Shown here piece after piece: positions 33,134-41,690 of a stretch of DNA of 64,000 bases (its first letter is position 1; each line of letters starts with the position of its first letter). The translations under genes and the position numbers were made by a program. The notes under the pieces are model-generated. The model saw nothing but the letters and a program-made list of their open reading frames with translations. It ran no database searches and had not been told where the DNA came from. The stretch comes from Chromohalobacter sarecensis. GTDB taxonomy: Bacteria; Pseudomonadota; Gammaproteobacteria; Pseudomonadales; Halomonadaceae. The stretch covers positions 62,001-126,000 of the forward strand of contig NZ_JAKGAN010000007.1 in assembly GCF_023061135.1 (NCBI RefSeq), given 5' to 3'.

Positions 33134-34021
33134 ATGTCCAATGTAGTGCTGAGTCGGGCGCGGATGCCGACAACACTCGAGATTGCAGTGACCGATGAAT
33201 ATGGCCAACGCCGACAACAGGCGATCGCCGCCGAGCGTGCCTTGACGGTGTACTTGAATCGTCAGGAGATCGTCACCTTGATGACGCTGGGGTCCGAGCC
33301 GGAAGCGCTGGTGCTGGGTTACCTGCGCAACCAGGGGCTCCTGGTGCGCGCCGAGGACGTCGAGGCGCTGCAGGTCGACTGGGACGTGGAGGCCGCCGCC
33401 GTCGTGACGCGTGCCTTGCCCGAAGATCTTGACGCGCGCCTGGCCCAGCGAACCGTGACGACTGGCTGCGGACAGGGGACGGTCTTCGGGCGCTTGCTCG
33501 ATGCTACCGATCTGCGCCCCTTGCCCTGTGAGCCGTTATCTCAGGCGGTGCTGTATCGCATGCTCGACAATCTGGGGCAGTTCAACGAGACCTATCGCAA
33601 TGCCGGGGCCGTGCATGGCTGCGCGCTATGTCGTCAGGATCGCGTGCTGGGGTTCGTGGAAGACGTGGGACGTCATAATGCGGTGGATACGCTGGCCGGT
33701 CGCCAATGGCTGGCGGCACTGGACGAAGGCACGCCGGAAGACGCCGAGCTGGCCACGGCGGATATTTTCTACACCACGGGACGGCTGACGTCGGAAATGG
33801 TGCTCAAGGTCGCGCAGATGGGAATCAGCGTGCTGGTCTCGCGCTCGGGCATGACACAGAAGGGCGTGGAACTGGCGCAGCGTTTCGGTGTGTTGCTGGT
33901 AGCGCGTGCCAAGGGACGTCATTTCCAGGTCGTCGACGAACAGGCACGCCTGGTACTGGATGCCATGCCGGCGCCCCGCCCGGGGGACAAAAAGGCGTCT
34001 CGACATAAGGGCACCTCATGA
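33134..34021 (+). CDS. fdhD: Formate dehydrogenase accessory sulfurtransferase FdhD
   Basis: Moves sulfur from IscS to the Mo cofactor so that formate dehydrogenase is active. 295 residues from the ATG at 33134 with GGGAGG 5 bases upstream. The conserved redox CxxC loop is Cys163-Ala-Leu-Cys166 in 'AVHGCALCRQD'; the preceding 'ETYRNAGAVHG' and following 'EDVGRHNAVDTLAG' are the family signatures. The 'FYTTGRLTSEMVLKVAQMG' segment is also typical. It diverges from the FDH operon. Its stop overlaps the next start (ATGA). Confidence 0.96.
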   Translation: MSNVVLSRARMPTTLEIAVTDEYGQRRQQAIAAERALTVYLNRQEIVTLMTLGSEPEALVLGYLRNQGLLVRAEDVEALQVDWDVEAAAVVTRALPEDLDARLAQRTVTTGCGQGTVFGRLLDATDLRPLPCEPLSQAVLYRMLDNLGQFNETYRNAGAVHGCALCRQDRVLGFVEDVGRHNAVDTLAGRQWLAALDEGTPEDAELATADIFYTTGRLTSEMVLKVAQMGISVLVSRSGMTQKGVELAQRFGVLLVARAKGRHFQVVDEQARLVLDAMPAPRPGDKKASRHKGTS

Positions 34022-34956
34022 GCGATTCATCCTCCAGCGATTCATCCTCCACGTCGCCGTTTCTCAACGTGCATCAGGTCGCCGAGCTGCTGCATCTCAA
34101 CGAAAAGAAGATTTACCAGCTGGCCAGCGATGGTGCCATCCCCTCCACCAAGGTGACCGGCAAATGGCTCTTCCCTAGACGCTTGGTCGAGCAGTGGATT
34201 CTGGAGTCCTGCCACCATGGCGTGCTCGCTGATCGTTTGATGGTGACCGGCAGTGACGACCCGCTGCTCTCGGCGCTGATCATGCGACTCAATCAGCAGC
34301 AGCAGGGGCATGCCTTCTATGGCTATAGCGTCACCGGGACGCAACTGGGCTTGTCGCTGCTCTCGCAAGGACGCGCCGATGTGTGTGCCATTCACTGGGG
34401 GCGCGCCGAAGAAAGCGAGTTGCGCCATCCCGCCCTGGTGAGAAGTCATAGCGGCTATCGCCATTGGGTGTTGGTGCGTCTGTTCCGTCGCAGTCAGGGG
34501 TTGATCATTCGCGCGGAAGACCGCCACCAGCCCCACGACCCGTCGGGGCTTTTCGGCGCCAATCGGCGTTGGGCGATCCGCCAGGAAGGAGCGGGGTCGC
34601 AGCGTTTCCTGAAAGAATGGCTGGCGGGCCACCAGTTGCGACTCGAACAGCTCAATACCCAGGTCGTCGCGTATAGCGAGCGTGAGGTCGCCTCGCTCAT
34701 CGCCCGTCATGAGGCCGACATCGGCCCGGGAACGCTGTCGGCGGCCAATGAATTCGGCCTGGGCTTCATTCCCATCACCGAGGAAGCGTTTGACCTGGTG
34801 ACGCCGCGCAACGTGTATTTTCGGTCGCTGTTGCAGCAGATGTTCGATTATTTACACAGTGCCGCCGGCTTGACCCTGGCCCAGTCTCTGGGCGGCTACA
34901 CGCTCGATGAATGCGGCAAGTTGTTGTGGCGGGGCGACGAGGTTCAGCATACCTAG
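34018..34956 (+). CDS. HTH (excisionase-type) plus substrate-binding-domain regulator
   Basis: 312 residues. The N-terminal MerR/excisionase-like HTH (about 15-65) includes 'LNVHQVAELLHLNEKKIYQLA' split across the recognition helix and 'VTGKWLFPRRLVEQWI'. A periplasmic-binding-protein-like domain (about 75-310) resembles the molybdate/tungstate or PBP-like ligand domains of the family, with 'VTGTQLGLSLLSQGRADVCA' and 'LIARHEADIGPGTLSAAN'. Translationally coupled to fdhD, it probably controls the FDH or molybdenum genes in response to a small anion; the ligand is not proven. Residues 2-11 come from a 15-bp tandem duplication. Confidence 0.85.
   Translation: MSDSSSSDSSSTSPFLNVHQVAELLHLNEKKIYQLASDGAIPSTKVTGKWLFPRRLVEQWILESCHHGVLADRLMVTGSDDPLLSALIMRLNQQQQGHAFYGYSVTGTQLGLSLLSQGRADVCAIHWGRAEESELRHPALVRSHSGYRHWVLVRLFRRSQGLIIRAEDRHQPHDPSGLFGANRRWAIRQEGAGSQRFLKEWLAGHQLRLEQLNTQVVAYSEREVASLIARHEADIGPGTLSAANEFGLGFIPITEEAFDLVTPRNVYFRSLLQQMFDYLHSAAGLTLAQSLGGYTLDECGKLLWRGDEVQHT
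34021..34050 (+). repeat. Exact 15-bp tandem duplication at the regulator N-terminus
   Basis: AGCGATTCATCCTCC occurs twice in a row directly after the ATG and encodes SDSSS twice. Being 15 bp it keeps the frame. Confidence 0.95.
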
Positions 34957-35142
34957 CCTACTGGTCAGCACTACTTATCGTCAGTGAGTGGAAAAGCGGA
35001 TACTGCTTTGATCGCTGGGTTGTCTCGTTCCCCGTGGTCCATTATCTTTCCTTTGGCGTGCATTATATGAAACAAATGCCGCCTTATAGATGCACGATAT
35101 AAGCACTCTCAACAATACCGCTTTTCATAAACGAGTATCGCG

Positions 35143-36591
35143 ATGAATCAAACAACGTCTTCCAAAGGAGCAAGTGAGCTGACGCGGGTCCTGGCGCGTA
35201 AGGATATACTCGCGTTGGCATTCGGCGCCATGGTTGGATGGGGCTGGATCGTCATGACCGGCAACTGGATCCAGTCAGCAGGGAGTTTGGGGGCCGTTCT
35301 GGCCTTTGTCATCGGCGGGGTTGCTATCGTATTGGTGGGACTGACGTATGCCGAGCTGGCTTCGGCGATGCCACAGGTCGGTGGCGAGCACGTGTACAGC
35401 TATCATGCCTTGGGACATTTCGCGTCATTTATCTGTACCTGGACCATCGTGCTGGGCTACATGAGTGTGGTGTCCTTCGAGGCCGTGGCATTGCCGACGG
35501 TATTCGAGAATTTGTTCCCCGGTTATGCCGTCGGTGACCTTTGGACGATAGCCGGTTGGGACGTCAAGGCTACCTGGGTGGCAGTCGGCGTCGTCGGCTC
35601 GCTGGTCATGATGGGGATCAACTACATCGGTATTCGCACGGCGGCCTTGGTGCAGAAGCTGGTCACCGTACTGATTCTGGTGGTGGGCGTGATGTTCATC
35701 ACGGGGGCACTCTTTACTGGTGAGACCGCCCACATGGAACCGCTGTTCAACGTCGAGAACGGGCTAGTGGGCGGCATCATGACGGTCATGATCATGGTGC
35801 CTTTCATGTTCGTTGGCTTCGATGTCATCCCGCAGGCGGCCGAGGAAATCAATCTGCCATTTCGTGATATCGGCAAGGTCCTGATGATCTCGGTCATCCT
35901 GGCGGTGTTCTGGTATGCGCTGATCATTCTGGGTACGTCGCTGATGCTCGACCCCCAAGCCTTGAGTGCTTCTCATCTGGCGGTGCCGGATGCCATGCAG
36001 GCCGTATTCGCGGCTCCCTGGGCCGGCAAGCTAATGGTGCTGGCGGGCATAGCGGGCATCATCACTAGCTGGAACGCCTTCTACATCGGTGGTTCGCGTG
36101 CCATCTATGCGCTGGCCCATGCGGGCATGCTGCCGGCGTTTCTGGGCAAGCTTCACCCACGTTACAAGACCCCCAGCAACGCGATCATCATGATCGGCGC
36201 GGTATCCTGCCTGGCGCCATTCTTCGGGCGTCCGATGCTGGTCTGGTTGGTCGACGCCGGTGGGTTGGGCATCGTCATTGCGTATTTGTTTGTGGCGCTG
36301 TCGTTTGTGGTGATGCGTTACAAGAACGCCGATATGCCGCGTCCCTTCAAGGTGCCTTATGGCAAATTAGTCGGCATCGTGGCAGTGGCGTTGTCGCTGG
36401 GGATGGTGAGTCTCTACCTGCCAGGTAGTCCGTCCGCACTGTTGCCGATCGAGTGGCTCGTCTTCGGAGCCTGGATGTTGCTCGGATTGGTGATGTACTT
36501 GTGGACGCGCAAGCGCTATGGCGTGGCGTACAGTGACCGCATGATGGCCCGTGAGCTTTCCGGCGACAGTGCCGTCAAGGATATCGACTGA
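35143..36591 (+). CDS. APC-superfamily amino acid/polyamine permease
   Basis: Inner-membrane transporter of 482 residues with about 12 helices. Helix 1 has the unwound Gly motif in 'ALAFGAMVGWGWIVMTGNW', then 'YAELASAMPQVGGEHVYSYH' (the family E-x-x-x-x-x-P-x-x-GG motif) and 'FMFVGFDVIPQAAEEINLP' in helix 6. The substrate (an amino acid, amine or similar) cannot be told. It is convergent with an XRE-cupin regulator gene of the type that often controls amine uptake and catabolism. Confidence 0.9.
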   Translation: MNQTTSSKGASELTRVLARKDILALAFGAMVGWGWIVMTGNWIQSAGSLGAVLAFVIGGVAIVLVGLTYAELASAMPQVGGEHVYSYHALGHFASFICTWTIVLGYMSVVSFEAVALPTVFENLFPGYAVGDLWTIAGWDVKATWVAVGVVGSLVMMGINYIGIRTAALVQKLVTVLILVVGVMFITGALFTGETAHMEPLFNVENGLVGGIMTVMIMVPFMFVGFDVIPQAAEEINLPFRDIGKVLMISVILAVFWYALIILGTSLMLDPQALSASHLAVPDAMQAVFAAPWAGKLMVLAGIAGIITSWNAFYIGGSRAIYALAHAGMLPAFLGKLHPRYKTPSNAIIMIGAVSCLAPFFGRPMLVWLVDAGGLGIVIAYLFVALSFVVMRYKNADMPRPFKVPYGKLVGIVAVALSLGMVSLYLPGSPSALLPIEWLVFGAWMLLGLVMYLWTRKRYGVAYSDRMMARELSGDSAVKDID

Positions 36592-36640
36592 AGGTGTCGG
36601 TAGGGGACTCTCGATATGCCCCGCGTGAAGGAAGTAGCAG

Positions 36641-36668
36641 AAGTGCCCGGCCTCGAGCCGGGCACTTT
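36641..36668. terminator. Bidirectional terminator between permease and regulator
   Basis: AAGTGCCCGGC (36641-36651) pairs perfectly with GCCGGGCACTT (36657-36667) around CTCGA. TTTCATT follows on the plus strand. It lies between two convergent genes. Confidence 0.85.
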
Positions 36669-36681
36669 CATTCATGAGGTA

Positions 36682-37314
36682 TCACGCGTTCTCGCCGCGC
36701 GTGCATACGGAGAGCACCACGGCGTCCGATTCGCTGACGGACACCAGGGCGTGGCCCATGTCGCTATCGAAGTAGATGCTGTCGCCGTGGGTCAGGCGTA
36801 GCGGCTCGTAGAACTCGGTATACAGCAGGATGTCGCCGTCGAGCACCATCAGGAATTCTTCACCGTCATGACGCACCCACTCCTGGAATTCATCGAAGCT
36901 GCGGGCACGGACGATGGTCTTGAAGGGAATCATCCGCTTCTGTGCCAGCTGCCATGAGAGGAGTTCGTGCTCATAAGTCGGCGTGGGGTGTTGCTTGCCT
37001 TCGCCGACGCGCGTCAGATCGCGGCGACCGAGTGTGTGCGATTGCGGTTTGGGCGGCGTCAGCAGTTGCGGCAGGTCGATCCCAAGGCCGCCGATGAGTT
37101 TCTGCACGGCGCTGAAGGTGGGCGAGATCTGATCGTTCTCTATCTTGGACAGCGTCGAACGCGCCAAGCCGGTCCGTTGGCTGACATCTTCCAGGGTCCA
37201 GTGGTTGGACAGGCGAATTTCCTTGAGGCGATCACCCAGACGTAGCGGCTCGACGAACGCTTTGCGTCCGGAGGCGATGCGCAGGGCGGCGTCGCTATCG
37301 GTTTGGGTAGCCAT
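36682..37314 (-). CDS. XRE-family regulator with C-terminal cupin domain
   Basis: About 210 residues from the ATG at 37314; a GTG at 37323 is possible and neither has a strong Shine-Dalgarno. The N-terminal HTH (about 25-80) has 'WTLEDVSQRTGLARSTLSKI'. The C-terminal cupin (about 125-208) has 'EFLMVLDGDILLYTEFYEPL' and 'LTHGDSIYFDSDMGHALVSV'. This PuuR/SutR-like layout senses a small metabolite through the cupin. The neighbouring permease is a candidate target. Confidence 0.88.
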   Translation of the reverse strand: MATQTDSDAALRIASGRKAFVEPLRLGDRLKEIRLSNHWTLEDVSQRTGLARSTLSKIENDQISPTFSAVQKLIGGLGIDLPQLLTPPKPQSHTLGRRDLTRVGEGKQHPTPTYEHELLSWQLAQKRMIPFKTIVRARSFDEFQEWVRHDGEEFLMVLDGDILLYTEFYEPLRLTHGDSIYFDSDMGHALVSVSESDAVVLSVCTRGENA

Positions 37315-37398
37315 GGAGTCCACGATAGGAAATAAAGTTTCCGTTAGGATACCACAGCCCGCTGGGCACGGGGCTAGCCGGGCGTCGTTAAGGGGCGC

Positions 37399-38337
37399 TC
37401 ACGGGTCGCCGAGAGGAAAACCCAGCAGCGCCTTGAGATGTGCCTCGACACTGGTGCCCAGTGCGTCCAGGTGGTAACCCCCCTCGAGTACCGAAACCAG
37501 ACGTCCTTCGGCGTATATGCGCGCGATATCCAGGGCGAGTTGCGTCACCCAGAAATAGTCGGGCTCAAGGAGGTTAAGCTCCGCCATGGGGTCGTCGCGA
37601 TGAGCATCGAACCCCGCCGAGAGCACGATCAACTGCGGTTTGAAGGCTTGTAGCGCGGGGAGCCACTGTGCTTCTACCTCGCGTCGGAATGCGGTGCCAT
37701 CGTTGCCAGCCGCCAAGGGCGTGTTGACGATGTTGGCCCATGTGCCGTCCTGATAGCGCCAAGGGTAGAAAGGCGATTGGAAACTCGAGCAGACCAGCAC
37801 GCCGGGGTCGTCCTTGAAGATATTGATCGTGCCGTTGCCCTGGTGGACGTCGAAATCCAGCACGGCGATGCGTTCGACGCCATAACGCTGGCGGGCGTGA
37901 GCCACCCCGATGGCGACGTTGTTATAAAAGCAAAAACCCATTGCCGAGCAGCGTTCGGCATGGTGCCCGGGCGGACGCACCGCGCAGAAGACATTGTCTG
38001 CCTGATGGCGAAAGACTTGGTCGACGCCACGTACGACCGCGCCGGCGGCGACGCCTGCAGCGGCTAGCGTGTCCGGGTTCATGTGGGTCTCGCCGTCGAG
38101 TTCGCTCAAGCCTTCCCGTGGGGCGTGAGCCGTGAGCATCTCCAGATACTGCGGACAGTGGGCAAGCGCGAGCGTCTGCGCGTTTACCGGCCGTGCCTCG
38201 GATTGCATGGTATGCGTCAACACACCGCTCAACGCTAGTCGTGCGCGTATGGCTTCCAGGCGCTTGGGGCTCTCGGGATGGCTCGGTCCCATGAAATGCC
38301 GCATGCAATCGGGGTGAGTAATATACGCGGTGATCAT
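37399..38337 (-). CDS. Histone deacetylase-superfamily amidohydrolase (AcuC/acetylpolyamine type)
   Basis: Zinc-dependent deacetylase of 312 residues. Catalytic motifs: 'RPPGHHAERCSAMGFCFYNN' (His pair), 'VLDFDVHQGNGT' (Asp and His zinc ligands), 'LSAGFDAHRDDP' (Asp zinc ligand) and 'SVLEGGYHLDAL' (Gly-Gly-Tyr). Members remove acetyl groups from lysine residues or acetylpolyamines. GGAG is 5 bases before the ATG. It diverges from a Pat-type protein acetyltransferase gene 256 bp away, so a deacetylation role against the same proteins is an attractive inference. Confidence 0.88.
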   Translation of the reverse strand: MITAYITHPDCMRHFMGPSHPESPKRLEAIRARLALSGVLTHTMQSEARPVNAQTLALAHCPQYLEMLTAHAPREGLSELDGETHMNPDTLAAAGVAAGAVVRGVDQVFRHQADNVFCAVRPPGHHAERCSAMGFCFYNNVAIGVAHARQRYGVERIAVLDFDVHQGNGTINIFKDDPGVLVCSSFQSPFYPWRYQDGTWANIVNTPLAAGNDGTAFRREVEAQWLPALQAFKPQLIVLSAGFDAHRDDPMAELNLLEPDYFWVTQLALDIARIYAEGRLVSVLEGGYHLDALGTSVEAHLKALLGFPLGDP

Positions 38338-38593
38338 GGGAACTCCATCCAGAGGATGTCTATCGGCTGAGACGATGGGGGTATGCTGTCTGCGGGAACC
38401 TTAAGGCCTGATAGGATGTAAAAACAGTGCCCATAGGTCGAACGATGCCATGTCATCACGGCCGTGACGAGAGGCCTGCATCACGCTCTGTCTGAAAAAT
38501 GTCCACGCTCGCCGACTCTTCAGGCAGACTCACGTTTAGGCCGCCCGCGTCCGATGCTGAGCGGCAAGGTCTGATCAAGCGGGAGAGATTGCT

Positions 38594-41341
38594 GTGGGAA
38601 CGCGTTTTCTGCGTCACTTCTTCGAGCCACATAGCGTGGCAGTGATCGGCGCTTCGGAAAAGTCGCATTCGATGGGCGGCATGGTGCTTGGCAATCTGCT
38701 CGAGGCGGGGTTTGCCGGCACGTTGTGGGCGGTGAACCCGCGCGGCTATGACGCGGTGTACGGCGTGGCTTGCGTGAAGCGTATTGCGGATTTGCCCGCC
38801 GTGCCGGACCTGGCGATTCTCTGCAATCCGGTGGAAGGCGTGCCGCGGAGTATCGAGGCGCTGGGCAAGCTCGGGGCACGTGCGGCCTTGGTGCTTTCCG
38901 GGGGCTCCTATCTCGACGACCGCACACAGGATGGTGGCTCGTTGCGAGAGCGTATGCTCAAGTCGGCGCTGCGCTCGGGGATCCGGGTGTTGGGGCCGGA
39001 GTGCCTGGGTATCGTAGTGCCTGGCAGCAAGCTCAACGCCACTTATGCCAGCCAGCCGATCAAGGCAGGGCGCGTCGCCTACCTGGGGCAGTCGGGAATG
39101 CTCGGTAACGCCATGATCGATTGGGCGGCGGGGCGCGACATCGGTTTTTCGCATCTGGTGACATTGGGTGACAGTGTTGACGTGATGCTGTCCGACCTCA
39201 TGGATTACATCAATCAGTACTCGCCGACACGCGCCTTGCTGCTGCATCTAGAGCGAGTGCACGACGCCCAGCATTTCATGACGGCGTTGCGTGATGCCTC
39301 GCGACACCGGTTGGTGCTGGCGATCAAGAGTGGACGCTCGGCGCAGTCGATGCTGACGCATGAACCGCAGGCGCCGGGACTCGATAATCACGATGTGGTG
39401 TTCGATGCGGCGCTGGCGCGCGCCGGGGTCGTGCGCGTGGATGATTCCGATGAATTGTTCGATGCACTGGAGACACTGACGCGGATGCGGCCGCTGCGCG
39501 GTGATCGTTTGGCGATCGTGGCGAATGGTCTGGGACCGGCGCTGTTGGCGATCGACAAGTTAGTGATCGCTGGCGGCAAGCTGGCGGAACTGACCGACGT
39601 TACTCGTGATGCTCTGGTGCAAGGGGAATTCGATGTCAGCCTGCCAGGGCGCAATCCCGTCGACTTGGGTGGTAACGCCTCGCCCGAGCGGTTCGTCGAT
39701 GCGCTGGAAATCGTGGCGGCCGATACCAACGTGGATGCCGTGCTGGTGGTACATGCGCCGACCCGTATGGCGCCCTCCAAGGCCACGGCCCAAGCGTTGA
39801 TCGCCAATCGCAAACGCTTCAAGCGCAACCTGCTGACCAGCTGGATGGGACTCGAGGAGGCGCTCAAGGCCCGTCATGAGTGCAATCTGGCGGGTATCCC
39901 CACCTATATCTCTCCAGAAAAAGCGGTCAAGGCCTTCATGCACATGGTCAATTATCAGCGTGTGCAGACGCTCTTGCAGGAAACGCCGCCAAGCTTACCG
40001 TTCACCACGCAGCCCGAGATTCGCGAGCGTTGCCATCGCTTGATCGCCTCGGCCAAGCAGCGTGCGCGCGATCGGCTAACGCATCAGGAAACTGCTCAGG
40101 TCCTGGCCGCCTATGGCATCCCCTCGGCACCGAGTCAGTATGTTTTCGGCCCCGAGGAAGCGCTGCAAGCGGCGCGGAACATCGAGGGCCCCATGGCACT
40201 GAAAATTGTGCATGCGCATAACTGCGTGCCGTTTCGCTACCGCAAGCATCCGCATAAGCTCTCTGCGGGCTTGCTGCAAGACCTCGAGACGCCCGAGCAG
40301 GTGGCCGATGGCGTACAGCGTCTGGGCGACACGGTCCGCGAAAAATTCCCCGAAAGCCCGATTTTCAGCTACTGCCTGCAACGCATGCAGCGCGGCAAGG
40401 GGTCGATGCAGCTCTGTGCGGGAATCACGCGTGATCCGGTGTTCGGGCCGGTCATTGTCTTTGGCATCGGCGGTTACAAGATCAATGTGCTGGCGGATCG
40501 GCAGGTTGCCTTGCCACCCCTGAACATGACCCTGGCCAATGAGCTGGTATCGCGTACCCATGCGTATCGCCTGATTCGTGAACACGCCTCCGATCCCGAA
40601 CAGGACGTCGAGCGCCTCTGCGAGTTGCTGGTCAAGCTCTCGCAGATGGCCTCGGATTTGCCCGAATTACAGGGGCTGGAGCTCAACCCGCTGTTGCTCA
40701 ACCGCGATGGCGTCGTGGCGGTAGATTTCGCTATGGACCTGGGACAGCCCGCGCGCCATGCAATCATGCCGTACCCCGAGGAATTGCGTGAATGGCGGGC
40801 ATTGGGCAATGGCATGGATGTCGAAGTGCGTCCGATCCGTGGAGAGGACGCGCCGCTGATCACGCTATTTCACGAGCGGCTTTCCGAGGAAAGCATTCGC
40901 TTTCGTTATTTCCACCACAAGGCGGACCTGACGCAGCGCGATCTGGCTGTGCTGGCGCAGATCAATTACGACCGCCAGATGGCGTTCATCGCCGAGCATG
41001 CGCGGTCCGATGGCAGCAAGGAAATGCTGGGCGTGGTGCGTGTCTGGAACGATCCGGACAACATTCGCACCGAATTCTCCGTGATCATCCGTGATGATCT
41101 CCACGGGCATGGCCTCGGTAGCCTGCTGATGGAAAAAATGATCCGCTACTGCAAGGGGGTTGGCATCCTCGAGATGGTAGGCACGGTGATGATCGACAAT
41201 CAGCCTATGCGAGCATTGCTGAAGCACCTAGGGTTTAGTTTCCGCTATAACATGGAAGAGCAGGTGGTCGAGGCCTCCTTGAGGCTCAACGAGCCGAGCA
41301 ACGATTGGCAACGCCACCGGCTGGAGAGCCCGACGGACTGA
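38594..41341 (+). CDS. patZ: Pat/YfiQ-type protein lysine acetyltransferase (NDP-acyl-CoA synthetase-like plus GNAT)
   Basis: Acetylates lysines of metabolic enzymes such as acetyl-CoA synthetase, using acetyl-CoA. 915 residues from a GTG with GGGAGAG about 8 bases upstream. Domains in order: CoA-binding Rossmann (about 1-130, 'SVAVIGASEKSHSMGG'), succinyl-CoA ligase-like (about 145-470, 'VAYLGQSGMLGNAMIDWAA'), ATP-grasp (about 480-710, 'LELNPLLLNRDGVVAVD') and a C-terminal GNAT (about 735-900, 'DLHGHGLGSLLMEKMIRYC' as the acetyl-CoA pocket). Length and order match E. coli YfiQ. It diverges from the deacetylase-like gene. Confidence 0.92.
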   Translation: MGTRFLRHFFEPHSVAVIGASEKSHSMGGMVLGNLLEAGFAGTLWAVNPRGYDAVYGVACVKRIADLPAVPDLAILCNPVEGVPRSIEALGKLGARAALVLSGGSYLDDRTQDGGSLRERMLKSALRSGIRVLGPECLGIVVPGSKLNATYASQPIKAGRVAYLGQSGMLGNAMIDWAAGRDIGFSHLVTLGDSVDVMLSDLMDYINQYSPTRALLLHLERVHDAQHFMTALRDASRHRLVLAIKSGRSAQSMLTHEPQAPGLDNHDVVFDAALARAGVVRVDDSDELFDALETLTRMRPLRGDRLAIVANGLGPALLAIDKLVIAGGKLAELTDVTRDALVQGEFDVSLPGRNPVDLGGNASPERFVDALEIVAADTNVDAVLVVHAPTRMAPSKATAQALIANRKRFKRNLLTSWMGLEEALKARHECNLAGIPTYISPEKAVKAFMHMVNYQRVQTLLQETPPSLPFTTQPEIRERCHRLIASAKQRARDRLTHQETAQVLAAYGIPSAPSQYVFGPEEALQAARNIEGPMALKIVHAHNCVPFRYRKHPHKLSAGLLQDLETPEQVADGVQRLGDTVREKFPESPIFSYCLQRMQRGKGSMQLCAGITRDPVFGPVIVFGIGGYKINVLADRQVALPPLNMTLANELVSRTHAYRLIREHASDPEQDVERLCELLVKLSQMASDLPELQGLELNPLLLNRDGVVAVDFAMDLGQPARHAIMPYPEELREWRALGNGMDVEVRPIRGEDAPLITLFHERLSEESIRFRYFHHKADLTQRDLAVLAQINYDRQMAFIAEHARSDGSKEMLGVVRVWNDPDNIRTEFSVIIRDDLHGHGLGSLLMEKMIRYCKGVGILEMVGTVMIDNQPMRALLKHLGFSFRYNMEEQVVEASLRLNEPSNDWQRHRLESPTD

Positions 41342-41690
41342 TGCCCCTTGCGTGTCTTTCGGTGTCGCGGCGAGGCCGTTCAAGGTCGGCGGCGTCGCTT
41401 GCGAAACCCTGCAATAGAATATGATCGAGACGCCTGGCGAGGCGTGTCGGGTTATTGAACCATGGATCAATCATCAGCTGTTTTTATTTGAAGCGATATC
41501 AATAAGCAGGTATGATTCGACACGAAACATAACGAAATTTTATCTTCATGTTCATCTCTCATCATCTCCATGATCATAACAAGAGCCAGGAGACTGACCC
41601 GCCAGATACTCGCAACGTGACAACGTGACATTGTTGAGCGCTCTTGCTTCGCAAGGGCATGGCGACGACTTGACCAAAGCAGGCAAGCCT
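41342..41690 (+). other. proVWX upstream region
   Basis: About 350 bases without a gene. It holds a small stem ACGCC/GGCGT near 41430-41447, a promoter at 41488-41516 and a leader of about 165 nt. The leader includes a direct repeat AACGTGAC (about 41614-41629) and a CTTGC/GCAAG hairpin near 41643-41656. An in-frame GTG at 41625 would extend proV by 22 residues but has no ribosome binding site. Confidence 0.55.
41488..41516 (+). promoter_or_regulatory. Sigma-70-type promoter of proVWX
   Basis: -35 TTGAAG (41488-41493), a 17-bp spacer and -10 TATGAT (41511-41516). The surrounding DNA is AT-rich, as in salt-controlled pro promoters. A start near 41523 is expected. Confidence 0.65.
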
